Shown: positions 17,926-26,602 of the stretch, in pieces
Numbering within the stretch: position 1 is the stretch's first letter
Layout: every line of letters begins with the position of its first letter
Source: Bacillus nitratireducens
GTDB taxonomy: Bacteria; Bacillota; Bacilli; Bacillales; Bacillaceae_G
Direction: 5' to 3'
Length of the DNA: 64,000 nt
NCBI RefSeq assembly: GCF_001884135.1
Contig: NZ_MAOC01000004.1
Span: 1-64,000 of the forward strand
Notes under the pieces: model-generated
What the model was told of the DNA's origin: nothing
Databases searched by the model: none
What the model saw: the letters and a program-made list of their open reading frames with translations, nothing else
Made by a program: the position numbers and the translations under genes

Positions 17926-17956
17926 TTTATTTTGACTCGTCTTAGGAGGGAAAGTA

Positions 17957-18916
17957 ATGAAGGTTCAAAACCCTTTTCCATATACAAACGACAATAAACG
18001 TTATCATACATGGAATTATCACTTACGAAATGAATTTGGTGAAAAAATCTTTAAAGTTTCATTAGATGCTGGCTTTGATTGCCCGAACCGTGACGGTACA
18101 GTTGCTTACGGTGGCTGCACGTTTTGTAGTGCTGCTGGATCTGGTGACTTCGCTGGCGATCGCCGCGATGATGTTATAACGCAATATCATGAAATGAAAG
18201 AAAAAATGCGCTCAAAGTGGAAAGACGGAAAATGTATCGCTTATTTCCAGGCATACACAAATACACATGCGCCACTTGAAGTATTAAAAGAAAAATTCGA
18301 ACCGCTTCTAGCAGAAAAAGACGTTGTCGGTCTTTCTATTGCCACTCGTCCGGATTGTTTACCAGACGATGTCGTTGAATATTTAGCGGACTTAAATAAA
18401 CGCACATACCTTTGGGTTGAACTCGGACTACAAACTGTTCATGAACGTACTGCAAACCTTATTAATCGCGCTCATGACTATCCATCTTACGTGGAAGGCG
18501 TAAATAAATTACGTAAGCATGGCATTAGAGTTTGCTCCCACATTATTAACGGTCTTCCCCTTGAAGATTATGACATGATGATGGAAACAGCTCGTGAAGT
18601 AGCCAAGCTTGACGTACAAGGAATTAAAATTCATTTACTTCATTTATTAAAAGGAACACCAATGGTGAAGCAATACGAAAAAGGACAACTAGAATTCCTT
18701 TCTCTTGAGGATTACGTCAGTCTCGTTGTTGACCAACTTGAAATCATTCCAGAAGACGTAATTGTGCACCGCATCACAGGTGACGGTCCACCTGATTTAA
18801 TGATCGGTCCAATGTGGAGCTTAAATAAATGGGAAGTATTAAATTCCATCGATGCAGAATTTGTACGCCGCGGAAGCTGGCAAGGAAAATATGCAAATGA
18901 GGAGAAACAAAAATGA
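17957..18916 (+). CDS. mnmL: Radical SAM protein YtqA/MnmL, tRNA wobble uridine modification
   Basis: A 319-residue TIGR01212-type radical SAM protein. The iron-sulfur cysteines lie in CPNRDGTVAYGGCTFC (Cys42, Cys54, Cys57), an atypical C-x11-C-x2-C spacing normal for this family. In B. subtilis YtqA was reported as MnmL, acting with YtqB (MnmM) in mnm5s2U34 synthesis in tRNA. The ATG at 17957 follows AGGAGGGAAAG. The stop overlaps the ytqB start by four bases (ATGA). Identification is by motif and by the ytqA-ytqB pairing. Confidence 0.92.
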   Translation: MKVQNPFPYTNDNKRYHTWNYHLRNEFGEKIFKVSLDAGFDCPNRDGTVAYGGCTFCSAAGSGDFAGDRRDDVITQYHEMKEKMRSKWKDGKCIAYFQAYTNTHAPLEVLKEKFEPLLAEKDVVGLSIATRPDCLPDDVVEYLADLNKRTYLWVELGLQTVHERTANLINRAHDYPSYVEGVNKLRKHGIRVCSHIINGLPLEDYDMMMETAREVAKLDVQGIKIHLLHLLKGTPMVKQYEKGQLEFLSLEDYVSLVVDQLEIIPEDVIVHRITGDGPPDLMIGPMWSLNKWEVLNSIDAEFVRRGSWQGKYANEEKQK

Positions 18917-19485
18917 AATTAGAACGTGTATTACCGTTTGCTCGCACACTCTTGCAAACGGCTGTTAAAGAAGGCGATTACGCTATAGATGCAACCCTCG
19001 GCAATGGACATGACACTTGCTTCCTAGCTGAAATCGTTGGAGATAACGGAAAAGTATTTGGATTTGATATTCAAAAAGAAGCAATTGAAAGCTCTACTAT
19101 CCGTCTAAAAGAAAAAGAGCTTTTTGAACGTACTGTTTTAGTTCACGATAGTCACGATACGCTTCTATCCGTACTACCAGAAGATGCAAAAGGAAAAGTA
19201 ACAGGCGCTATCTTCAACTTAGGTTACCTTCCTGGTGGTGACAAACATATCGTTACAAAACCGAACTCAACACTCTCGGCAATTGAACAATTACTAGAAG
19301 TAATGGCACCTGAAGGAATCATCGTCCTTGTTATTTATCACGGTCATCCAGAAGGACAAGTAGAACGCGACGCTGTTCTCAAATTTACAGAAGAACTAGA
19401 TCAAAAACAAGCTCACGTTTTGCGATACGGCTTCATTAACCAGCAAAATAACCCGCCATTTATTGTGGCGATTGAGAAGCGATAA
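18913..19485 (+). CDS. mnmM: tRNA methyltransferase YtqB/MnmM
   Basis: A 190-residue class I SAM-dependent methyltransferase. The SAM-binding motif is DATLGNGHDT (residues 26-35), followed by FGFDIQKEAI (motif II) and GAIFNLGYLPGGDK (catalytic region), all typical of YtqB. The B. subtilis enzyme methylates 5-aminomethyl-(2-thio)uridine in tRNA to the mnm5 form. It is translationally coupled to mnmL. A terminator follows at 19514. Confidence 0.92.
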   Translation: MKLERVLPFARTLLQTAVKEGDYAIDATLGNGHDTCFLAEIVGDNGKVFGFDIQKEAIESSTIRLKEKELFERTVLVHDSHDTLLSVLPEDAKGKVTGAIFNLGYLPGGDKHIVTKPNSTLSAIEQLLEVMAPEGIIVLVIYHGHPEGQVERDAVLKFTEELDQKQAHVLRYGFINQQNNPPFIVAIEKR

Positions 19486-19487
19486 AA

Positions 19488-19515
19488 TATATCAACGATT
19501 CGACAAAACATATCA
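19488..19515. repeat. Partial copy of dispersed repeat family B
   Basis: tatcaacgattcgacaaaac aligns with tatcggcgattcgacaaggc in the copy at 56721-56798. Only the central part is present, directly after the mnmM stop. Confidence 0.45.
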
Positions 19516-19550
19516 AAAAAAGACGTGCGCTCATTGCACGTCTTTTTCTT
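19514..19550 (+). terminator. Terminator of mnmL-mnmM
   Basis: Stem agacgtgc / gcacgtct with a gctcatt loop and a following ttttctt run. Confidence 0.88.
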
Positions 19551-19602
19551 ATTCTCCTATATAATGGATGTATACAATATTTGAAGAAAGAAGGATAGAA
19601 CT

Positions 19603-20436
19603 TTGCTAGTAGAACTAAGAGGAATTCAAAAGAAGTATGGCAAATCACTTATACTAGACAACATTGATTTATCCATTCCAGAAGGAGAGGCACTCGCTAT
19701 TATTGGCGGGAATGGGACTGGAAAAAGTACTCTACTCAAAATAATTGCAGGATTTATTTCACCTACGACAGGGACACTTCAAAGAAAAGAACATATACAA
19801 ATCGGCTATGTACCTGAACATTTTCCTGAAGGGATTCGTTTTACATTAGAGGATTATCTATATCATCTCGGCCATATTCACGGTTTATCAACAAAATATT
19901 TAAAAGATAAAATTCCGATGCTTCTTGAATCTTTTCACTTACATCATGCAAGGCATTCCGTTGTACGAAACTTTTCAAAAGGCATGAAACAAAAAACAGG
20001 CATTATGCAAGCATTGCTTACGGATGTACATTTATTAATTTTGGATGAACCTCTTTCTGGGCTCGATCCTAACTCTCAGCAAGAACTAGAACATATTTTA
20101 CTCTCATTAAAACAACACGGCATATCTATACTCTTCACATGTCACGAAAAACAACTACTAGAAAACTTCGCCGATAGAATTGTGACGTTAGCAAATCATA
20201 CAATTGCGGAAGATACCTCTGTGCAAAAATCAACAGAACAGGTCTATATTGAGGCAATTGTTCACGAAACATTTTCAGCTATAGAACTACAAAAGCAATC
20301 AGGATTTATACAAGTTACACACAATTCAAATCAAAATCTCATTCAATTACAAATCGAAAAGGAATATACAAACGAAATGCTTCAGTTTTTATTACATAAA
20401 AAAGCATCTATCACACTGCTACAGCCTAATTTTTAA
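19603..20436 (+). CDS. ABC transporter ATP-binding protein
   Basis: A 277-residue ATPase. Walker A GGNGTGKST (about residues 34-42), signature NFSKGMKQK (about 126-134), Walker B LLILDEPLSGLD (about 146-157), and H-loop FTCHEKQ. Start is a TTG at 19603 with AAGGAT upstream. The C-terminal 80 residues are an extension typical of ABC-2 exporters. It precedes a small permease by 18 bases and forms a two-gene exporter with it. Substrate unknown. Confidence 0.9.
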   Translation: MLVELRGIQKKYGKSLILDNIDLSIPEGEALAIIGGNGTGKSTLLKIIAGFISPTTGTLQRKEHIQIGYVPEHFPEGIRFTLEDYLYHLGHIHGLSTKYLKDKIPMLLESFHLHHARHSVVRNFSKGMKQKTGIMQALLTDVHLLILDEPLSGLDPNSQQELEHILLSLKQHGISILFTCHEKQLLENFADRIVTLANHTIAEDTSVQKSTEQVYIEAIVHETFSAIELQKQSGFIQVTHNSNQNLIQLQIEKEYTNEMLQFLLHKKASITLLQPNF

Positions 20437-20454
20437 ATCGAAAGAAGGTTTATT

Positions 20455-21135
20455 ATGTTTGCGCTTATTCGTTACCATTTTCTCGACTACACAAAATCGT
20501 ATAAATACATTCCTCCTATTGCGATGTACTGCATAAGCTTACTTTTTGTATATACATACAAACCAACTCCCATTGTGCCGACATACTTAGAAACAGCACT
20601 CGCACTTTATTTATTATCTGCCTGGATTACAGTCACAATTTTTCATACTGAAGATCCTGTACAAGAACAAATCACTATTTCACATACAAATAATATTTCG
20701 GCATTATACGTTGGTAAATATATTACGGCTCTTCTTATTTGTACTGTTTTATCTTTTATATCCGTAATCTATCCAATTATTTTGCAAATGTTTAATGAAA
20801 AAATGACAGCTTCTTTATTTCTAGTCGGATTTCTCGCTCACATGTCTTTATCTATACTAGGAATTTCAATCGCAACATTATTTACTAGAAATATTATTCA
20901 AAAAGCAAGCACCGCTTGGCTTAGTCTTACATTTATATTACTTATGACGATCGCCTCAATCCGGTTAAAAAAAGAGTTACTATGGTTTTTACCACCTATC
21001 GAAAGCTTTATAATGCTTGGACAATACAAATATAATATTCTTACTCACACTCTATGGCTTACAGCTTGGACTATCGTATATTCATTTTTATTACTTACTT
21101 TATTTCTTTTTCTCATTCGCAGAAAACGTTTTTGA
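20455..21135 (+). CDS. ABC-2-type transporter permease
   Basis: A 226-residue membrane protein with six predicted helices and no other domain, starting MFALIRYHFLDYTKSYKYIP. It directly follows the ATPase gene and has its own AGAAGG ribosome site. Length and layout fit the membrane subunit of the exporter. No specific family name can be given from sequence. Confidence 0.82.
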   Translation: MFALIRYHFLDYTKSYKYIPPIAMYCISLLFVYTYKPTPIVPTYLETALALYLLSAWITVTIFHTEDPVQEQITISHTNNISALYVGKYITALLICTVLSFISVIYPIILQMFNEKMTASLFLVGFLAHMSLSILGISIATLFTRNIIQKASTAWLSLTFILLMTIASIRLKKELLWFLPPIESFIMLGQYKYNILTHTLWLTAWTIVYSFLLLTLFLFLIRRKRF

Positions 21136-21159
21136 TTACATATTAAAGGGGACTAAACA

Positions 21160-21834
21160 ATGATCGGAATACTAGCAGGAATGGGACCAAAATCAACTGG
21201 GCCATTCGTCGATACAGTTGTAGCAGGGTGCCAAACAATATATGGAGCAACGCATGATATGGACTTTCCTCATATGATGATTTATTCGTGCCCAACACCG
21301 TTTTATATGGATCGCCCTATTGATCATGCGGCGATGAAAAAAGCGATTATTGAAGGAGCGCAAAAACTTGAAAGTACTGGTGTAGATTTCATCGCAATGC
21401 CATGTAATACAGCGCATCTTTATTTCGAGGAATTACAGCGTTCTATTACCATTCCTATCTTGAATATAGTCGATGAGACGTTAAAAGCAATTCCTGAAAA
21501 TACAAAAAAAGTCGCTCTTCTCGCAACAGAAGCGACTGTTCAAGCAGGTATTTACCAAGACGGGATTACAAAACGTAATATAGAGTACATTCATAATGAA
21601 CAATGGCAAGAAATGATTAATCAAATTATTACTTGTATTAAGGGCGGAGAAATTGAGAAAGCTCGCAAATTATGGAGTGTGCTCGTTTTACAGTTAAAAG
21701 ACGAAGTAGATACCGCTATTATCGCATGTACCGATTTGAATGTGGTGTTGAGTGAGGACTTTGTTGATTCCTCTCAATGTCTTGCGAAAGCGGTTGTTAG
21801 AATGTATGTATCAAATATAAAAAGGTCTTCATAA
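21160..21834 (+). CDS. Aspartate/glutamate racemase family protein
   Basis: A 224-residue Asp/Glu racemase. It begins MIGILAGMGPKSTGPF (the family's GGmGp start), and both catalytic cysteine contexts are present: MPCNTAH (Cys about 87) and IACTDLN (Cys about 187). It interconverts L- and D-amino acids without cofactor, aspartate being the usual substrate of this subgroup. Spacing of 24 bases to the upstream permease suggests co-transcription. Exact substrate is not determined. Confidence 0.88.
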   Translation: MIGILAGMGPKSTGPFVDTVVAGCQTIYGATHDMDFPHMMIYSCPTPFYMDRPIDHAAMKKAIIEGAQKLESTGVDFIAMPCNTAHLYFEELQRSITIPILNIVDETLKAIPENTKKVALLATEATVQAGIYQDGITKRNIEYIHNEQWQEMINQIITCIKGGEIEKARKLWSVLVLQLKDEVDTAIIACTDLNVVLSEDFVDSSQCLAKAVVRMYVSNIKRSS

Positions 21835-21989
21835 ACATAGAACACATCCCTTTTGAAATGTGCTTTGTGTTTAATAAAAATCCCCAAAACTTTTAACTTT
21901 TTTCACAATTCTTTCAAAGTAATCACACTTAATCTCGCTATATTAAATAAGTAGCTTATTCATATAGGGAAGGTTAGGGGAACTGAAGT

Positions 21990-23291
21990 ATGAAACAAAA
22001 TCGTTCGCTTCATTATATTTTTTGGCGTTGGCATTTTTATGCTGGGCTTTTTATTACGCCGCTTCTTATTACTTTGTCACTGAGCGGAATTGGGTATTTA
22101 TTTCGGGAAGAAGTTGAAGATTTCATCTATAAAGATTTATATTTCGGAAAGAGCGCCCAAACAGAATCTATTTCGATGGCTGATTCGCTTTTCTTAACAG
22201 AGAAAAAATATCCACATTATAGTGTGGCGAAAATCAGTGAGTTTAATGGGGATTATAATACTAGGCTTACAATTGCAAATGAATATACAGGAATGCAAAA
22301 ATATGTGTATTTAGATAGCAATAATCAAATTGTCGGAGATCAAAACGCAAGTGAAACGTTTGCCAATATAATGCGGGAATTACATAGTTCTCTTTTAGTT
22401 GGTGGTACTGTCGTCAACTATATTGTAGAACTTGCGGCATGCTGGACAATCTTTTTAATTGTGACTGGTTTGTATATGAGTATACGCCAATTCAAAAACA
22501 CACCGGCATCTAATAAGCGAGAAAAAGCAAAACGACGTCATTCTATTATCGGTATTATATTTACAATTCCTCTCGTTTTGTTAGTCGCATCTGGATTGCC
22601 TTGGTCAGGATTTATGGGGAACCAAATTTATAAAATCGCATCGTCGAATGAATCGCTCGGGTATCCGAAATTGTATATGGCACCGCCTGAATCAAAGGTA
22701 AAAGAATTACCGTGGGCAACAAGAAAAGAAGCTCCTCCTGAATCGAATTCAAATGAACCAAAAGCAATTTCTGTCGATAAATTACAAAAGGAAATTGAAA
22801 TAAAGAAGCCATATGTTATCTCACTACCAGCTGATTCGAAAGGTGTATTCACCGTTTCGAAATCGAGCGGTTCTGGTATTACGGGGATGCATGTCGCACC
22901 AAATGAAGAAATAACAGCTTACTTTGATCAATATAGTGGGGAACTCATTTCAAAAACGGACTACCGTGATTATGGCTTATTTGCACAATGGTTTACTTAC
23001 GGTATCCCGCTTCACGAAGGACATTTATTCGGATGGCCAAATAAAATATTATGCTTACTAACGACATTGTCCTTATTACTTCTCATTTATTACGGAGTAA
23101 AAATGTGGTTAGCGAGAAAGCCGAAAGGAAAATTAGCAGCACCTCCTAAGCAAAGAGATAAGAAAAGCACATTCGTTTTCTTTATCATGATGGTTATACT
23201 AGGCGCTGTCATGCCTTTATTCGGACTATCTGTTTTAGTTATTTTCGCGATTGAACTTCTCATATACGTATTTTCAAAAATACGATCATAA
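21990..23291 (+). CDS. PepSY-associated transmembrane protein
   Basis: A 433-residue protein of the PepSY_TM family. The signature opening LHYIFWRWHFYAGLFITPLL leads into helix 1; further helices lie around residues 140-165, 185-205, 345-370 and 390-425, with PepSY-like domains outside the membrane between them. Histidines in WRWHFYAG, MRELHSSLL, KRRHSII and IPLHEGHLFG are those kept in the family, which includes iron-related and reductase-like proteins; a role in metal or electron transfer is possible but not shown. An inverted repeat aataag-tag-cttatt occurs about 30 bases upstream of the start. Confidence 0.87.
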   Translation: MKQNRSLHYIFWRWHFYAGLFITPLLITLSLSGIGYLFREEVEDFIYKDLYFGKSAQTESISMADSLFLTEKKYPHYSVAKISEFNGDYNTRLTIANEYTGMQKYVYLDSNNQIVGDQNASETFANIMRELHSSLLVGGTVVNYIVELAACWTIFLIVTGLYMSIRQFKNTPASNKREKAKRRHSIIGIIFTIPLVLLVASGLPWSGFMGNQIYKIASSNESLGYPKLYMAPPESKVKELPWATRKEAPPESNSNEPKAISVDKLQKEIEIKKPYVISLPADSKGVFTVSKSSGSGITGMHVAPNEEITAYFDQYSGELISKTDYRDYGLFAQWFTYGIPLHEGHLFGWPNKILCLLTTLSLLLLIYYGVKMWLARKPKGKLAAPPKQRDKKSTFVFFIMMVILGAVMPLFGLSVLVIFAIELLIYVFSKIRS

Positions 23292-23304
23292 TAAAGTGAA
23301 GGCT

Positions 23305-23391
23305 TTTACGGGCAGTTGATCTCCCACCTAACTCATTCGCATTCGCCGAATTTTGAGGTGGGAGTCTTACTGCCCGTTAATGCGGGATAAA
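23305..23391 (+). repeat. Dispersed hairpin repeat, family A, copy 1
   Basis: Arms acgggcag...ctcccacct and aggtgggag...ctgcccgt form a long imperfect hairpin, with cgaattttg near the turn. It matches 56617-56707 on the same strand. It lies just after the PepSY gene and before a terminator. Confidence 0.75.
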
Positions 23392-23420
23392 AAAAACCAC
23401 TCTACATGAGTGGTTTTTTT
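23388..23420. terminator. Bidirectional terminator between PepSY gene and ytpB
   Basis: Stem aaaaaaccact / agtggtttttt, loop ctacatg; A and T runs on both sides. Confidence 0.88.
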
Positions 23421-23422
23421 CA

Positions 23423-24499
23423 TCACTGCGCCATTTTCTTTCGGTACATCTTCCCGTTCCAATAGAAGAATCGTGAAGTAAGCCCTCCATATTTTACAAT
23501 GCGCCGTGCCATTTTGTGCATATTCTTTTGTGCTGATACTTTTTGGTCTGATAAATAAATACCAAGTAACCCTCGGCTTATGAGACGATGAAACTTCGCA
23601 TGAGGCAAATCACCAATGCTCTTCTCTGCTTCTTCTACAAAGTGTTTCATCCGATCTAATATAGCTTGCTCGTTTTCATAATAACTACAGAAATTCAAAT
23701 CTCCGCCTATACGGTCTTCTTCTTGATCGATGAAATAATCAAGTAAAATGTGAAGTCCTTGTACGTAAGGAAAATATCCTTGTCTAATTTTCGCAATATC
23801 TTCATCATGTAATTCATCATGGAATGCATATGCTACAAGACAAAAGATTCCAAGCGTAGAACCGGCACATGCTGAAAATTCAAACCAACTCATCTCAGGT
23901 AAGTTTTCTTTATGTGCTTCAAACCATGTTTGTAAGCGTGGTTCTCTTTCTTCTAGCTTCACATGTTTATGAATTTGCAAATCACAATAATAACAAGCAA
24001 GTTCATGAAGAACAGGAGCAATTTTATCATAATGCTTCGTTTTCTTTAAAACATCTTGGCATGTTTCAACAAGTTCATCTAAATAACCACCATCATCTTG
24101 ATCATCACGATAGCGATAATAATTACCGCCACCTTCTACTTCAGGTGATAATGCCATTAACATAGATTCATGCAGTGCGGCAAAATCATTTGGGTCAAGT
24201 GATGTACTGCGGTCACATAAATTATCTAAATAATCGCTGATTGTTTGATACGCTACGATAAAACGAATGCATTCCTCTCGGTGCTCATTTGCTAACAGTG
24301 CTAAAATACCACCGCCCTCGCAATGAAACGTTTTATTCTCAATACTTGCGATTGCCTGACTATGAAGCTCATCATTCGGAATATGGTAGGCACGCTCTTT
24401 CCACATCGCTAGCTCATGGTGTACAACCGGAAACACATCACGGTATACTTTCGCCATGAGCGTTATGGGATTACTCGGTACGTTCACTTCTTCCTTCAT
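23423..24499 (-). CDS. ytpB: Tetraprenyl-beta-curcumene synthase YtpB
   Basis: A 358-residue YtpB/DUF2600 protein. Conserved family elements include DYLDNLCDRS (about residues 88-97, the Asp-rich region), LHESMLMAL, and DYFIDQEEDRIGGDLNFC (about 262-279). B. subtilis YtpB cyclises tetraprenyl diphosphate to tetraprenyl-beta-curcumene, a precursor of spore C35 terpenols. The start is uncertain: ATG 24499 has GAGGAG almost touching it, and a GTG four codons on (24487) with the upstream GGAG is possible and would match VNVPSNPITLM as the true N-terminus. It follows ytpA on the same strand, as in B. subtilis. Confidence 0.9.
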   Translation of the reverse strand: MKEEVNVPSNPITLMAKVYRDVFPVVHHELAMWKERAYHIPNDELHSQAIASIENKTFHCEGGGILALLANEHREECIRFIVAYQTISDYLDNLCDRSTSLDPNDFAALHESMLMALSPEVEGGGNYYRYRDDQDDGGYLDELVETCQDVLKKTKHYDKIAPVLHELACYYCDLQIHKHVKLEEREPRLQTWFEAHKENLPEMSWFEFSACAGSTLGIFCLVAYAFHDELHDEDIAKIRQGYFPYVQGLHILLDYFIDQEEDRIGGDLNFCSYYENEQAILDRMKHFVEEAEKSIGDLPHAKFHRLISRGLLGIYLSDQKVSAQKNMHKMARRIVKYGGLTSRFFYWNGKMYRKKMAQ

Positions 24500-24527
24500 C
24501 TCCTCTATTAAATGTACAAATAATGAT

Positions 24528-25331
24528 TTATTTGTTTGTTTTTACTATATTATTGACACGCATTTCAGTAAATGACTGAATATAATTCAAAATTTCATCC
24601 CGCTCATACTCATTTAATAACTCATGATAGCAATTCGGCCATTCTTTAAAAGCCTTATCACTCATTTTAACATTATCAAACCACTTGCGGACACGTATTT
24701 TATCTACAAGTTTATCCTCACACGCCTGCATTAGCAAGAGTGGAACATCTGGAAAATCATCTATTTTCTCATGAGCAATTTCGATAGACTTAATCAATTC
24801 ACTATACCAACGTACTGATACTTTGCGCAAGAACAATGAATCATTCTCCATCGCATCTCTCACTTCATGATTACGAGTTGACATTTCTACAGTAAGATTT
24901 GTTGCAAATTGCAATTTTGGAGCAACGACATTTAATATTTTTGAAGCAGCACGAAGCGGAGCAGAAGGTGCAGCTAATACGCCTAGACAAGGCGAACTTA
25001 ATACAATCCCATCTATGTCCTCTCTTTTCGTTTCTTGCATCATACGAATAACAACAAGTCCTCCCATACTATGACCAAATAAAAAAATAGGCAATCTATA
25101 TTTTCTTGCTTCTTTCACCCATAACTTTATTTCCTCTATGTATTCATCAAATGAATCGATATGTCCTCTATTTCTTGAAGTTGTTCCGTGTGCTGGAAGA
25201 TCCCCCATAACAACGTGATAACCGCTATGATTCCACATTTCTGCAACTACTTCATAACGCCCGTGATATTCCATGGCACCATGTACGATAATAATGACGG
25301 CTTTCGCTTCTTCCGCTTCATAGTTCCACAT
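24528..25331 (-). CDS. ytpA: Alpha/beta hydrolase, lysophospholipase YtpA
   Basis: A 267-residue serine hydrolase of the monoacylglycerol lipase/lysophospholipase type. Nucleophile elbow GHSMGG (Ser near residue 98), oxyanion IIVHGAMEYHGRY, catalytic His in NCYHELLNEYE. The chosen ATG at 25331 gives MWNYEAEEAKAV and has GGAGG eight bases upstream; a GTG at 25373 would add 14 residues without a better ribosome site. B. subtilis YtpA starts similarly and is linked to the ytpAB operon (antibiotic bacilysocin was ascribed to it). The operon with ytpB is conserved. Confidence 0.9.
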   Translation of the reverse strand: MWNYEAEEAKAVIIIVHGAMEYHGRYEVVAEMWNHSGYHVVMGDLPAHGTTSRNRGHIDSFDEYIEEIKLWVKEARKYRLPIFLFGHSMGGLVVIRMMQETKREDIDGIVLSSPCLGVLAAPSAPLRAASKILNVVAPKLQFATNLTVEMSTRNHEVRDAMENDSLFLRKVSVRWYSELIKSIEIAHEKIDDFPDVPLLLMQACEDKLVDKIRVRKWFDNVKMSDKAFKEWPNCYHELLNEYERDEILNYIQSFTEMRVNNIVKTNK

Positions 25332-25405
25332 ACGAAACTCCTCCATTTCACTCTTTCTTATAATTTGATACACTAAAACTAGTCTCTAGGAAAGGAAGGC
25401 TTTAC

Positions 25406-25918
25406 ATGATATATCCTTACAAAGAAAAAAATCCGAAAATTGCGAGTAGTGTTTTTATCGCTGATTATGTTACCATTACAGGCGATGTTTCCATTGGCGA
25501 AGAATCAAGTATTTGGTTTAATACAGTCATACGCGGCGATGTATCACCAACAATAATTGGAGATCGGGTAAATGTACAAGACCAATGTACACTTCACCAA
25601 AGCCCTCAGTACCCTCTTATTTTAGAAGACGATGTTACAATTGGGCATCAAGTTATTTTACATAGCTGTCATATTAAAAAAGATGCTTTAATTGGAATGG
25701 GTTCTATTATATTAGATGGTGCTGAAATTGGTGAAGGAGCCTTTATCGGTGCTGGAAGCCTCGTTTCACAAGGAAAGAAAATTCCACCAAATACGTTAGC
25801 TTTCGGCCGTCCAGCGAAAGTCGTTCGTGAATTAACAGGGGAAGACCGTAAAGACATGGAACGAATTCGCACACAATATGTTGAAAAAGGTCAGTACTAT
25901 AAATCATTACAAAAATAA
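25406..25918 (+). CDS. ytoA: Gamma-carbonic anhydrase-like hexapeptide-repeat protein YtoA
   Basis: A 170-residue left-handed beta-helix protein with hexapeptide repeats (for example VTIGHQVILHSCHIKKDALIG). Zn ligands of the gamma-carbonic anhydrase fold are visible as LHQSPQ, IGHQV and LHSCHI (about residues 71-94). Function in Bacillus is not established; it may be a carbonic anhydrase or a relative without activity. The ATG follows GGAAGG. A terminator lies just downstream. Confidence 0.9.
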   Translation: MIYPYKEKNPKIASSVFIADYVTITGDVSIGEESSIWFNTVIRGDVSPTIIGDRVNVQDQCTLHQSPQYPLILEDDVTIGHQVILHSCHIKKDALIGMGSIILDGAEIGEGAFIGAGSLVSQGKKIPPNTLAFGRPAKVVRELTGEDRKDMERIRTQYVEKGQYYKSLQK

Positions 25919-25923
25919 TTTTA

Positions 25924-25954
25924 CTGCTGCCATAAGATTGGCAGCTTTTTTATG
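25924..25954 (+). terminator. Terminator of ytoA
   Basis: Stem gctgcca / tggcagc with loop taagat and six T. Confidence 0.87.
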
Positions 25955-26062
25955 AAAAAATCTAACTTTTTCTTTACAAAACCTTATTATCCCCTCAATA
26001 AAATCTTATTAAAATAGAAGTTAATAACTCCATATATATGTAAATGAGGGAGGAAAAATCTC

Positions 26063-26593
26063 ATGAAGGTCAGTGGACTATATAAAATAGAATGTTACAT
26101 TTTCAAAGGAATTAATCGCTACTTTGATCAAAAAACATTAAACATCTTTTTCAGCAATATTACCCATATCGGTGGTGCTACATTCTCCATTGCACTCACA
26201 CTTTTCTTTTTAATTTTCGCAACAGGGAATTTGCATCAAGCTGCAATTGCAACTGCTATTTCTTTAACAATTAGCCATATTCCAGTGCAAATATTAAAAA
26301 GATGGTATCCACGAAAACGTCCTTATTTGACAATTCAGGATGCAAAATATCCAGTTCATCCATTAAAAGATCATTCTTTTCCATCCGGACATACAACGGC
26401 TGTTTTCTCTGTCCTCATTCCATTTATTTGCTATAATCCAAACTTGCTTGCTTTTCTATTACCGTTAGCGCTATGCGTCGGTATTTCCCGTATTTATTTA
26501 GGGCTTCATTATCCGTCAGATGTATTTGTAGGCATGTGCCTCGGCACTTGCTCTGGCATCATCTCTTTTTATCAACTCATTCCACTCATGTAA
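26063..26593 (+). CDS. PAP2-family membrane phosphatase
   Basis: A 176-residue integral membrane type 2 phosphatidic acid phosphatase. The three catalytic motifs are all present: KRWYPRKRP (C1, about 79-87), PSGHT (C2, about 111-115, catalytic His) and SRIYLGLHYPSD (C3, about 148-159). Likely substrates are undecaprenyl pyrophosphate or a lipid phosphate; sequence does not decide. RBS AGGGAGGA. It is followed ten bases later by the glycosyltransferase gene, suggesting a lipid or glycolipid operon. Confidence 0.9.
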   Translation: MKVSGLYKIECYIFKGINRYFDQKTLNIFFSNITHIGGATFSIALTLFFLIFATGNLHQAAIATAISLTISHIPVQILKRWYPRKRPYLTIQDAKYPVHPLKDHSFPSGHTTAVFSVLIPFICYNPNLLAFLLPLALCVGISRIYLGLHYPSDVFVGMCLGTCSGIISFYQLIPLM

Positions 26594-26602
26594 AGGAGCG
26601 AT

